NCBI GenBank assembly: GCA_947177115.1 | Contig: CAMWTG010000009.1 | Location: forward strand, 1-23,265 | Source of the DNA: an uncultured Clostridia bacterium | GTDB taxonomy: Bacteria; Bacillota; Clostridia; Oscillospirales; Oscillospiraceae | Direction of reading: 5' to 3' | DNA: 23,265 bases | Part shown: positions 15,865-23,182 of the stretch, in pieces | Position numbering within the stretch: position 1 is the stretch's first letter | Layout of the letters: each line of letters opens with the position of its first letter | Translations under genes and position numbers: made by a program | The notes under the pieces: generated by a model | What the model was told of the DNA's origin: nothing | What the model saw: only the letters and a program-made list of their open reading frames with translations | Databases searched by the model: none

Positions 15865-17683
15865 CCTCCATCGCCCCCTCCTTGTAGTATTTGCTCTGGA
15901 TGTCGAACAGGTAGGCGTACCGTCCGCCCGCCTGCAAAAGCTCCTCGTGGGTACCCTCCTCGGCAATGCCGCCGTTTTCCACCAGCAGCACCCGGTCGCA
16001 GAACCGGGTGGAGGCCAGCCGGTGGGAGATATATACGCTGGTGCGGTTCCCGGTGAGGCTGCTGTACTTCTGGTACAAATCGCTCTCGGCAATGGGGTCC
16101 AGGGCGGCGGTGGGTTCGTCCAGCACCACCACCGGCGCGTCCTTATACAGCGCACGGGCCAGCATCAGCCGCTGTATCTGCCCGCCGGAAAGGTCGATTC
16201 CGTCCAGGTATACCTCCCGGCCCAGGTGGGTGTTCTCCTTCTGAGGCAGATCCCGGACCTTATCCGCCATGCCCGCCCGTTCCAGGCAGTCCCACACCCG
16301 GGACAGGTCCACATTCTCCTGATTGGTCTGGGCCACATTCTCCGCCAGAGTACCCGCCAGAATGGAGAACTGCTGGAATACGGCGGCAAAATGCTTGTAA
16401 TAATCCCGGCGGTCAAACTGCCGGATGTCCTCCCCATCCAGCAGCACCTGGCCTTCCGTGGGGTCGTAGAGGCCGCAGAGGAGCTTGATAAGGGTGGTTT
16501 TGCCCGCGCCGTTTTTGCCCACTACCGCCAGCTTTTCCCCCGGACGGATGGTGAGGCTCACATGGGAAAGGGCGTCGTGGTCCGCGCCGGGGTAGCGGAA
16601 GGATACGTCCCGCAGCTCCAAGGTATACAGATAATCCGGCTTGACCGCCAGGGGCTTTCCATCCTCAAAGCGGAACGGCTCCGGCGCCTCCATAAACTCC
16701 CGCAGAATGGACAGGTCCAGGCTTTGCTGGTGGAGTTTGCTCAGTCCGGCAAAAATACCCGTTACCCACTGGGCAAAGCCGCTGACCGCCGTGAAATAGA
16801 GTACGAACCGGGCCGCCGTCAGCTCGCCCCGGAGGGCCATGGCGATGAGCAGCCCATAGGCCGCGCCGCTGCGCAGCAGGGTCAGCGCCGCGTCCAGCAG
16901 GTCGGCCCACAGGTCGTGCCGGTAAGCCTTGACATAGAAATCCTGCATCAGCCGGACGTACTTGCCGTACAGTTCCGTCAACCAGGGGCCGATGCCGAAG
17001 ATACGGATGTCCTTGGCCAGCTTCATGTCCTGAGTTCGGTAGCACAGGTAATCCGCCTTGTGAACCAGCTCGGCCTCCTCCTCCCGGTGGCGGTAGCGCC
17101 AGGCGCGGATATGCTCTCCGGCGAAATAGCTGGCGGCGGACAGAATGATGCACAGCGCCGCAACCCACGGCCCTACCTGGGCCAACAGCAGCAGGTAAAT
17201 CATGAAGCTGATGAGGTTGGTCAGCAGCTCCGTCATGGTTTCCCAGACCGCCTCGCCGGCCTCAGAGTTACCGTCCACACATTTTTGCGCCTTTTCTGTA
17301 CGTTTGAGATAGTCCGGGTCCTCGGTGTGGGGGTAGGAGGTCCGGCAAAAGGCAAGGTGGATATCCAGCGCCAGCCCGGAGCGTACGCGGATGCGCCCAA
17401 ATATGGCGTTCTCGTCCAGATAGCTCCGCAGGGCGCGGACGGCTACCATCCCCAGGGTGAACCAGCCGATCAGGGCCGCCAATTCCATAGGGCTGACGCC
17501 CCGCTCGACAGCCTCCAGCACCGCCGGGACCACGAACAGCTCCAGAAGGCTGGTTCCCACGCCGCAGAAGATCAGCCCCAGGACGATAGCCAGGACGCTC
17601 CTGCAGTCCCGCCACGCACGGGAGATCATAAAGGCGCAGTTTTGAAGGATATTGTAGGTTTTTTGCTTGGATCTTTTCATCAT
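15857..17683 (-). CDS. ABC exporter half-transporter, first subunit
   Basis: The 608-residue protein has an N-terminal six-helix exporter domain (about residues 15-320) and a C-terminal ATPase. The ATPase shows Walker A GKNGAGKTT, canonical signature LSGGQIQRLMLARAL, Walker B VVVLDEPTAALD and the switch histidine in ISHRLAS. Both subunits keep the catalytic glutamate, so neither ATP site is plainly dead. There is no peptidase domain at the N-terminus. The start at 17683 follows GAGGTGAG; the next codon is also ATG. It is the first of the two exporter genes and lies 121 bases downstream of the kinase gene, with phased direct repeats in the gap. Confidence 0.92.
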   Translation of the reverse strand: MMKRSKQKTYNILQNCAFMISRAWRDCRSVLAIVLGLIFCGVGTSLLELFVVPAVLEAVERGVSPMELAALIGWFTLGMVAVRALRSYLDENAIFGRIRVRSGLALDIHLAFCRTSYPHTEDPDYLKRTEKAQKCVDGNSEAGEAVWETMTELLTNLISFMIYLLLLAQVGPWVAALCIILSAASYFAGEHIRAWRYRHREEEAELVHKADYLCYRTQDMKLAKDIRIFGIGPWLTELYGKYVRLMQDFYVKAYRHDLWADLLDAALTLLRSGAAYGLLIAMALRGELTAARFVLYFTAVSGFAQWVTGIFAGLSKLHQQSLDLSILREFMEAPEPFRFEDGKPLAVKPDYLYTLELRDVSFRYPGADHDALSHVSLTIRPGEKLAVVGKNGAGKTTLIKLLCGLYDPTEGQVLLDGEDIRQFDRRDYYKHFAAVFQQFSILAGTLAENVAQTNQENVDLSRVWDCLERAGMADKVRDLPQKENTHLGREVYLDGIDLSGGQIQRLMLARALYKDAPVVVLDEPTAALDPIAESDLYQKYSSLTGNRTSVYISHRLASTRFCDRVLLVENGGIAEEGTHEELLQAGGRYAYLFDIQSKYYKEGAMEDE

Positions 17684-17737
17684 TTCTCACCTCGGGAAGA
17701 GCATAGCACAAAGTCCCCCGGTTGTGTGGATCGGGGG

Positions 17738-17767
17738 ACGAATTGTTATTTCTGGGGGACGAATTGC
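17738..17767 (-). promoter_or_regulatory. Phased direct repeat resembling a LytTR-regulator site
   Basis: GGGGGACGAATTG occurs twice (17733-17745 and 17754-17766), exactly 21 bases apart. On the minus strand the 9-base cores ACAATTCGT and GCAATTCGT fit the LytTR half-site pattern at 8 and 7 of 9 positions. Family sites are two such cores with a 12-13 base gap, as here. A weak -10 (TATGCT on the minus strand, near 17704) lies about 30 bases downstream, before the exporter genes. An 8-bp dyad GTCCCCCG/CGGGGGAC (17713-17739) overlaps one copy. Confidence 0.5.
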
Positions 17768-17804
17768 AGAACAGCGGATAGGAGCTTGCGGGCCGGGGGC
17801 CTCA

Positions 17805-18467
17805 TCACCCTACCGGCAGCAGGACCTCGGTTGTAAAGGCTCCGTCCTCGCTGTTGCGGGTCAGGTAGCCGCCCAGGCGCTTCACAATGGTGTCCATGCG
17901 GACCAGGCCGAAGCCGTGGCCTTCGCCCTTGGTGGTGCGGAAGATGCCGCCCACCTTCCGCTGCTTTTTGGAGGCGGTGAAATTGGTGAAGGAAATATAT
18001 AATTGCGGTCCCTTCATATCGATATATACCCGGATCAGCCGCTCTGCCTCCGGCAGGGCCTGGCTGGCCTCGATGGCATTGTCAAAAAGGTTGCCCAGAA
18101 TGACGCACAGGTCCAGTTCGGAAATTTTTAGCTTCACCGGGATGCTGGCGTCCGCCCGGACGGGGATGCCCTTGGAACGGGCCAGGGATATCTTGCTGTT
18201 GAGGATGGCGTCCGCCATGGGATTGCCGGTCTTGACCACCGTGTCCACTGTGGCAAGGTCGGTTTCCAGGGTATCCAGGTAGGCGCTGACGGCGTCCCAG
18301 TCGCCCTGGGCGGCGTGGGCCTTCATGGTCTGGATGTGGCTGCGGTAGTCGTGCCGCCAGCCCCGCATCTGGCGGTACATGTTTTCCACCTCGGCGTAGT
18401 GGATCTCGATCAGCTCCCGCTGGTAGGCGGTCAGGCGTTTGTCGATCAGCTTGTCGATCAGGCCCAT
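17805..18467 (-). CDS. GHKL histidine kinase without a sensor domain (AgrC-like)
   Basis: The 220-residue protein is the catalytic half of an AgrC/LytS-like kinase. It has an H-box RHDYRSHIQ (His39), an N-box NLFDNAIEAS (Asn126 to Asn130) and a G-box GEGHGFGLVRM. Normal AgrC-type kinases have six or so membrane helices before this; here there are none, only a short helical lead-in. It is therefore cytoplasmic and needs a partner for sensing, or it acts as a phosphatase or modulator. AGGAGG before ATG 18467 shows that the short form is the real start. Such kinases pair with LytTR regulators, none of which is in the window. The exporter genes follow. Confidence 0.85.
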   Translation of the reverse strand: MGLIDKLIDKRLTAYQRELIEIHYAEVENMYRQMRGWRHDYRSHIQTMKAHAAQGDWDAVSAYLDTLETDLATVDTVVKTGNPMADAILNSKISLARSKGIPVRADASIPVKLKISELDLCVILGNLFDNAIEASQALPEAERLIRVYIDMKGPQLYISFTNFTASKKQRKVGGIFRTTKGEGHGFGLVRMDTIVKRLGGYLTRNSEDGAFTTEVLLPVG

Positions 18468-18502
18468 AGGCGTCCTCCTGAATCTGTTTGAACAGCAGAC
18501 GG

Positions 18503-18531
18503 AATATAGATAAAAAGCATAGAGGGGGCAA
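18503..18531 (-). promoter_or_regulatory. Promoter of the GHKL kinase gene
   Basis: On the minus strand TTGCCC and TATATT are separated by 17 bases, about 36 bases before the kinase start. The -35 lies beside the T-rich tail of the upstream terminator. Confidence 0.5.
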
Positions 18532-18538
18532 GAAAAAG

Positions 18539-18567
18539 CGTTCTTGGAATCCGCCTTTCCAAGAACG
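18539..18567 (-). terminator. Terminator after the unknown 376-residue protein gene
   Basis: A perfect 11-bp stem CGTTCTTGGAA/TTCCAAGAACG has T-runs on both strands (TTTTTC on the minus side). It closes the minus-strand operon ending at 18598 and isolates it from the kinase gene. Confidence 0.85.
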
Positions 18568-18597
18568 TTTTTTCTTATTTGAAAAGGTTTTCCGCCA

Positions 18598-19728
18598 TTA
18601 TGCCGGCCGGCATGGGATCGATGAGGCGTCCTGCCCGGGATCGGGAACGTTCCACGCATCGTCCTCCAATTCAAATTCCGCCTGCGGATCATTGGTGATG
18701 GTGATCTCCCGCACTCTTCCCAGGCTGTCCGGCTCCATCCGGCACAGGAAGGCAAAGCCCTCCCCGTTTCCGATGAGCAGACACCGCTCTCCCCGGACGC
18801 CCCGGCCGGTGAGCCGACCTGCGGCGCAGCGCGTCAGCCCCGCCGCCGCAAGGTCCTCCCGGACCATGGACAGGAGGGCCAGAGCGTTCTCCCGCCCCTC
18901 CTGCCGGTTTTCCAGGAAGGTACATACGCACTCCCCGTGGAGCAGGGGCCGCAGGCGGGCAGGACCGCCCTCGCGGAAAAAAGCGGACAGCGCCGCCAGA
19001 TCGTGGTCCTCATCGAAAACGATCCCCCCGGCGTATTCCCCCACCGCGCAGTTCCCAGACAGCGCACACAGGGCGGACACTACGGTCCCCGGCTTTACCA
19101 GATCCCGCTGGTTCTCCGGCACCATATCCATGGGATGGCACAATTCAATGTCCCCCATGGAAGTGGAAACGGTGAGGCTGATGAATTTGGTGAGGGGTTC
19201 CAGTCCCAGGTAAGATTCTCCCACCTTGGCATCCTTGACGATGCCCTGGAGCAGTACGGTGTCCTGCTGGGCCTCCACCACGTCCTTGCTCTCCCCTTCG
19301 TCATAGGAGATCCGCAGGGGAAAGCCCGCCATGCCCAGATGCAGCGTATCCCCCTCCCGGAGATCCGGCAGTACATCGGCGCAGAGCAGGTCCACCACCG
19401 CCAGATCATCTCTCCCGTCCCTCCGCACCAGGACCCTGCGGCTGAGAGGGGCGGCTTCCTCAGCCGCTGCGTCCTTCACCACCCGGCATTCCCACCGGCA
19501 GGCGGTAGCGGCGTGGGTGTCCATGCCCAGCAGCTCCTCCTCTCCGGTATCCGGATCCAACCGGGTGCGGACGACCACCGCGGCATCGCCCATAGAGTAA
19601 TAGTAGTAGTCTCCTCCGTAGCCGGGGATCCGCCGGCCCTCGGCCATGGCCAGGCCCGCCAGCCGGAAGGCATCCTCCGGCTTGGCTGCGAGTTCCGTCA
19701 GGCCGAAGCTGTCCAGCCGCAGCGCCAT
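18598..19728 (-). CDS. Protein of unknown function (376 residues)
   Basis: I do not recognise this protein. It is acidic and soluble, with no signal peptide or membrane helix. It seems to have an N-terminal part (about 1-115, with GYGGDYYYYSMGDAAVVV), a beta-rich middle (about 115-240, with REGDTLHLGMAGFPLRIS) and a C-terminal part (about 240-340). The C-terminal part, AALSAFFREGGPARLRPLLH to FAFLCRM, recalls NTF2-like folds; that is only an impression. GGGAGGTG overlapping the end of the preceding gene is its ribosome binding site. It lies two bases after the Dabb-family gene, so the two are one operon ending at the hairpin at 18539-18567. Confidence 0.8.
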   Translation of the reverse strand: MALRLDSFGLTELAAKPEDAFRLAGLAMAEGRRIPGYGGDYYYYSMGDAAVVVRTRLDPDTGEEELLGMDTHAATACRWECRVVKDAAAEEAAPLSRRVLVRRDGRDDLAVVDLLCADVLPDLREGDTLHLGMAGFPLRISYDEGESKDVVEAQQDTVLLQGIVKDAKVGESYLGLEPLTKFISLTVSTSMGDIELCHPMDMVPENQRDLVKPGTVVSALCALSGNCAVGEYAGGIVFDEDHDLAALSAFFREGGPARLRPLLHGECVCTFLENRQEGRENALALLSMVREDLAAAGLTRCAAGRLTGRGVRGERCLLIGNGEGFAFLCRMEPDSLGRVREITITNDPQAEFELEDDAWNVPDPGQDASSIPCRPA

Positions 19729-19730
19729 GG

Positions 19731-20012
19731 TTACACCTCCCAGTCCACGGCCACCCGGTCGGTACGAATGGCCTTACACAGGGCGGACACCTCTACGTGA
19801 CGGGGATCGTGCTTGTAGGCATCCAGATCCTCCATGGAGTCAAAGGTGGAGATGAGGACCGCATCGTAGTTGCCGGGGGCGCAGTTGACGCCCACCTCCT
19901 GCGCCCGGATCTGGGGGATCACTCCATACAATCCCCGCAGGCCATCCAGAAAGGCATGCATCTCCTTCTCCGTGCCGGGCTTGAATTTCCACATGACAAT
20001 ATGCTTGATCAT
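19731..20012 (-). CDS. Dabb-family (stress-responsive alpha/beta-barrel) protein
   Basis: The 93-residue protein begins MIKHIVMWKFKPGTEKEMHA and contains VGVNCAPGNYDAVLISTFDS and DAYKHDPRHVEV, the pattern of the dimeric alpha/beta-barrel Dabb family. Members range from stress proteins to small cyclases, so a function cannot be fixed. ATG 20012 follows AAAGGAG at good spacing, downstream of a clear promoter. It is the first gene of a two-gene operon; its stop codon lies two bases before the start of the unknown 376-residue protein, which suggests coupled expression and a shared role. Confidence 0.9.
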   Translation of the reverse strand: MIKHIVMWKFKPGTEKEMHAFLDGLRGLYGVIPQIRAQEVGVNCAPGNYDAVLISTFDSMEDLDAYKHDPRHVEVSALCKAIRTDRVAVDWEV

Positions 20013-20046
20013 AGACTGCCGCTCCTTTTGTGAAAAAGTTGGTACT

Positions 20047-20075
20047 ATTATATCCAACAGGGAAGGGAAATGCAA
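20047..20075 (-). promoter_or_regulatory. Promoter of the Dabb operon
   Basis: On the minus strand TTGCAT and a perfect TATAAT are separated by 17 bases, about 35 bases before the Dabb start codon. Confidence 0.75.
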
Positions 20076-20199
20076 CAGAAGAATATTTGAATCCAGGGAA
20101 ATCCGATTTTTAGACGGACTATCCCCCCCCAATAGCGCAGACTGTGCAGGGGGTAATGACCAGCCGCACAATGCTGGGATATACCGGTTCCCATAAAAA

Positions 20200-20228
20200 G
20201 TTTGGGGCAGCCGCAGGCTGCCCCAAAC
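20200..20228 (-). terminator. Terminator after the CmpB-type gene
   Basis: A perfect 13-bp stem (GTTTGGGGCAGCC with GGCTGCCCCAAAC) is followed on the minus strand by TTTTTATG. It starts directly after the stop codon of the gene at 20230-21276. Confidence 0.88.
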
Positions 20229-20229
20229 A

Positions 20230-21276
20230 CTATGAACCAAAACTCATGTTGGCGAAGATCCGCGCCATCCGCTGGTCCGGAAAGCGGTCATCGATCATCT
20301 CCCAGAAGGCGCCGCCCGCCGGCTTGCCCTCCAACCGCTGGGCCCAGCGGCCTACGGCGATGCAGGAGACAATGATATTGAAGATCATAAACACCGTCAG
20401 CGCCCAGGTCAGGGGCCGTCCGATACCGTTTGGGATCTTCAGGATCCATTTTGCCATCCGGGGATACAGGTCCTTGATCCACAGGATGCCCAGCAGGCCC
20501 CAGAAAACCGAGTATGTAAAACAGATCCGCCCATTGAGATTCAAGGGCAGGTTGCTGTAGTCCCAGGACCGGGACCCCAGAAGGACCTCCTGTCCCCAGG
20601 AGCAGATGTATTCCAACACGCTGCCCACAATGAACCCGCCGCAGAAAGACCACAGCTTTCCCCGGTTCCGGTATTTATACAGGAACAGCGTTAAAAACAC
20701 GGCGCCCGCGCCGTAAAGCAGGTTGAAAGGACCGTAAACAAGTCCCCGGCGGCTTTCAATAATGCCATACCGGGCGAAGGCCCACAGCATCTCCACCACT
20801 ACCCCGGCAAAGCTGCCTGCAATGCAGACCAGCAGGATCTTGTAGATATTCAGCCCCTGAGCAAAGTGGTTCAGCCGTTTTTCCGCCAGATCAATGCCCG
20901 CGTTGGCAGGCGGATTGAGGGCGTACCACTTCCGGTTCCGGCTTTTCCGCAGGTCCCGGAGACGGGCGCTCATCTCGTCCTCCAGCTCTACCACGGCCTG
21001 GTAAGACTGGACCAGGGAGCGGGCGGTCCGGTGGAGGCAGTCCACCTCCTCGTGGACCTCGCCGATCAGCTTTCCGGCCTCCTCGCCGGGGACGCCGTCC
21101 TGCCACTTGGGCCCCAGCGCTTCCTCCGCCAGGCGCTCGTAATACCGCTTCTCCAGTTCGGCTTTGGTGCGTTCCACCGTGGGGTGGACTGCGGCGCACA
21201 GTCCCTCCAGCTCCTCCACGGCGGGAACAGCCAACGGCTCCCCCGCCGGCTTAGTGTTGGCAAGTTTTTTCTTCAT
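20230..21276 (-). CDS. CmpB-type putative ABC transporter membrane protein with coiled-coil N-terminus
   Basis: The 348-residue protein has a long charged helical N-terminal region (about residues 15-135, rich in Glu, Lys and Arg). Five or six membrane helices follow, containing GFIVGSVLEYICSWGQEVLL and SWDYSNLPLNLNGRICF, the signature of the CmpB family (putative ABC-transporter type IV). Usual members consist of little more than the membrane part, so the cytoplasmic helical extension is notable. No ATPase gene is adjacent, and transport by this family is not well established. ATG 21276 follows AAGGAGG; a longer reading to 21336 would start inside the promoter. It is a single-gene unit with its own promoter and terminator. 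Confidence 0.88.
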   Translation of the reverse strand: MKKKLANTKPAGEPLAVPAVEELEGLCAAVHPTVERTKAELEKRYYERLAEEALGPKWQDGVPGEEAGKLIGEVHEEVDCLHRTARSLVQSYQAVVELEDEMSARLRDLRKSRNRKWYALNPPANAGIDLAEKRLNHFAQGLNIYKILLVCIAGSFAGVVVEMLWAFARYGIIESRRGLVYGPFNLLYGAGAVFLTLFLYKYRNRGKLWSFCGGFIVGSVLEYICSWGQEVLLGSRSWDYSNLPLNLNGRICFTYSVFWGLLGILWIKDLYPRMAKWILKIPNGIGRPLTWALTVFMIFNIIVSCIAVGRWAQRLEGKPAGGAFWEMIDDRFPDQRMARIFANMSFGS

Positions 21277-21307
21277 GGAAACCTCCTTGGGATGGATCAC
21301 AGCCAAT

Positions 21308-21336
21308 ACTTTACCCTTTTCGAGGCGGATTGTCAA
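21308..21336 (-). promoter_or_regulatory. Promoter of the CmpB-type gene
   Basis: On the minus strand a perfect TTGACA and TAAAGT are separated by 17 bases, about 32 bases before the start codon at 21276. Confidence 0.65.
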
Positions 21337-21409
21337 CCGTTATTCTCTCCGATCTCCGCCGGTATTGCCATTCCCCAACTTTTCCGGCAGCGTGCCGTTA
21401 ACATAACGA

Positions 21410-21430
21410 TGTGGAAAACTCTGTGGATAA
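21410..21430 (+). promoter_or_regulatory. Pair of DnaA-box-like sequences
   Basis: TGTGGAAAA (21410-21418) and TGTGGATAA (21422-21430) lie in tandem, three bases apart. The second is a perfect complement of the TTATCCACA DnaA box; the first differs at one position. They are in the gap between divergent genes. A T-rich stretch follows at about 21500-21545. Confidence 0.5.
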
Positions 21431-21555
21431 TGTGCAAAACCCTGACGCGGAGGGAGCCGTGGCCGGTTTCCCGGGATTATGCGGCAGGGCGGGGCGCGTA
21501 CTTTTTTCAAAGTTGTTTCCCTTTTTTGCAATTCATTTTTTGCTGCGGCCACCGC
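21431..21555. other. Non-coding gap upstream of miaB
   Basis: No gene or hairpin of note is seen. The first part is GC-rich and the second (about 21500-21545) has several runs of five to six T on the plus strand. Confidence 0.4.
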
Positions 21556-21584
21556 TTGCGTTTTTGGGCGTTTGCCTGTATAAT
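21556..21584 (+). promoter_or_regulatory. Promoter of miaB
   Basis: TTGCGT and a perfect TATAAT are separated by 17 bases, about 38 bases before the miaB start. Confidence 0.7.
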
Positions 21585-21621
21585 GTTGGTCATTACATTT
21601 CAGATTTAAGAGGAGACTGCC

Positions 21622-23034
21622 TTGGAGAGAACACAAGTGGTCCTTCCCGCCGGAGCGATCCGGCGGCAGGAGGAATTTACCCGGCGTCTGGCCGCCCTTC
21701 ACCGGCAGCGCGGCCGGCAGACGCTGGCTATGGTGGATACCTACGGCTGCCAGCAAAATGTGGCGGACAGCCAGCGCCTGATGGGGATGCTGCGGGAGAT
21801 GGGCTGCGGCTTTACCCGGGATCCCTATGCCGCGGACATCATTGTTATCAATACCTGCGCCATCCGGGAGAATGCGGAGAAGAAGGTTTTCGGCGTGGTG
21901 GGCCAGTTGGTCCACGCCAAGGAGAAGAACCCGGATCTGGTCATCTGCCTTTGCGGCTGCATGGCCCAGCAGGAGGCGGTAGCCGGCAGGATCAAAAATT
22001 CCTACCGGCATGTAAATCTGGTCTTTGGGCCCCAGGCTCTGTGGAAATTCCCGGAGCTTCTGTATGGGGTCTATACGGACGAAAAGCGGGTATTTTCCAT
22101 TGCCGATGAGCATGGCTCTATCGCCGAGGGACTGCCGGTGGTGCGGGAGAGCGATGTGAAGGCATGGGTCTCCATTATGTACGGCTGCAATAACTTCTGC
22201 TCCTACTGCATTGTGCCCTATGTCCGGGGCCGGGAGCGGAGCCGGGAGGCGTCCGACATTCTCGCCGAGGTCCGGGAGCTGGTGGAGGCAGGGTACAAGG
22301 AGATCACCCTTCTGGGTCAGAACGTCAACTCCTATGGCAAGGACCTGGATATGCCCATGGATTTCGCGGACCTGTTGAAGGAGATCGACAGGATCCCGGG
22401 GGACTATCTCATCCGTTTTATGACCAGCCACCCCAAGGACGCGGGGCGGAAGCTCTTCGAGACCATGGCGGCGTGTCCCCATGTGGCCAGACAGCTCCAT
22501 CTGCCGGTCCAGTCCGGCAGCAGCCGGGTGCTGCAGGCCATGAACCGGGGATATACCAGGGAGCAGTATCTGGAAAAGGTCCGCATGGCGCGGGAGGCCA
22601 TGCCGGACATTGTGCTTACCAGCGACATCATCATCGGCTTTCCCGGGGAGACGGAGGAGGAGGCTATGGAAACCGTATCTCTTATTGAAGAGGTGCGGTA
22701 TGACGCGCTGTTCACCTTCATTTATTCCCCCCGTCCCGGGACCCCGGCAGCAAAGCTGCCGGATCCGGCCGCCCGGACAGAGAAGCAGGTGTGGTTTGAC
22801 AGGCTGCTGGACAGCCAGAACCGGATCTCCGGGGAGCTGCACCGGGCCTATATTGGGAAGACCGTCCGGGTGCTGGTGGATGGGGAGAACGGGGACGAGG
22901 CATGGCCCCTGTCCAGCCGGACCCACGGGGGGCGGCTGGTCCATTTGAAGGGAGACAAGACGCTGATCGGACAGTATGCGGAGGCCAGGATCACGGACAG
23001 CAATACCTGGGCGTTATTCGGAGAGTTGGTATAA
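21622..23034 (+). CDS. miaB: tRNA-2-methylthio-N6-dimethylallyladenosine synthase
   Basis: The 470-residue radical-SAM enzyme adds a methylthio group to position 37 of tRNAs that read codons starting with U. The N-terminal methylthiotransferase domain has Cys43 (TYGCQQN), Cys79 (INTCAIREN) and Cys113 (CGCMAQQ), which bind one iron-sulfur cluster. The radical-SAM motif CNNFCSYC (Cys189, Cys193, Cys196) binds the other. A C-terminal TRAM RNA-binding domain covers about residues 408-470. The start is a TTG at 21622, chosen because AAGAGGAG ends seven bases upstream and no closer ATG precedes the conserved domain. MtaB and RimO paralogues are less likely given ENAEKKVFG and the TRAM arrangement. 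No mutS or mutL follows within the window. Confidence 0.94.
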   Translation: MERTQVVLPAGAIRRQEEFTRRLAALHRQRGRQTLAMVDTYGCQQNVADSQRLMGMLREMGCGFTRDPYAADIIVINTCAIRENAEKKVFGVVGQLVHAKEKNPDLVICLCGCMAQQEAVAGRIKNSYRHVNLVFGPQALWKFPELLYGVYTDEKRVFSIADEHGSIAEGLPVVRESDVKAWVSIMYGCNNFCSYCIVPYVRGRERSREASDILAEVRELVEAGYKEITLLGQNVNSYGKDLDMPMDFADLLKEIDRIPGDYLIRFMTSHPKDAGRKLFETMAACPHVARQLHLPVQSGSSRVLQAMNRGYTREQYLEKVRMAREAMPDIVLTSDIIIGFPGETEEEAMETVSLIEEVRYDALFTFIYSPRPGTPAAKLPDPAARTEKQVWFDRLLDSQNRISGELHRAYIGKTVRVLVDGENGDEAWPLSSRTHGGRLVHLKGDKTLIGQYAEARITDSNTWALFGELV

Positions 23035-23056
23035 TTTATCTGCATACCGGTGCCCC

Positions 23057-23182
23057 GCCGCCGCTGCGCGGCGGCCCGGCTGCTAATCTTGATTTAGATT
23101 CGCGCCTCGTCGGCGCGGGGCATTCTTTTCCCTTGTGGGAAAAGAACCAAAAGCACCCTCAAGGGACTTTCAGTCCCTTGAG
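23057..23182. repeat. Run of four hairpins downstream of miaB
   Basis: Four perfect stems follow in 126 bases: GCCGCCGC/GCGGCGGC (23057-23075), CGCGCC/GGCGCG (23101-23117), CTTTTCCC/GGGAAAAG (23125-23144) and CTCAAGGGACT/AGTCCCTTGAG (23158-23182). TGCCCCG (23051) can also pair with CGGGGCA (23116), enclosing the first stem. One may terminate miaB, but the series looks like an interspersed repeat. No gene is supported from 23035 to the window end. Confidence 0.6.

Noticed and set aside
21410..21545. DnaA boxes and a T-rich stretch as a chromosomal replication origin
   Set aside because: Only two boxes are present, and no dnaA, dnaN or rpmH gene is nearby.
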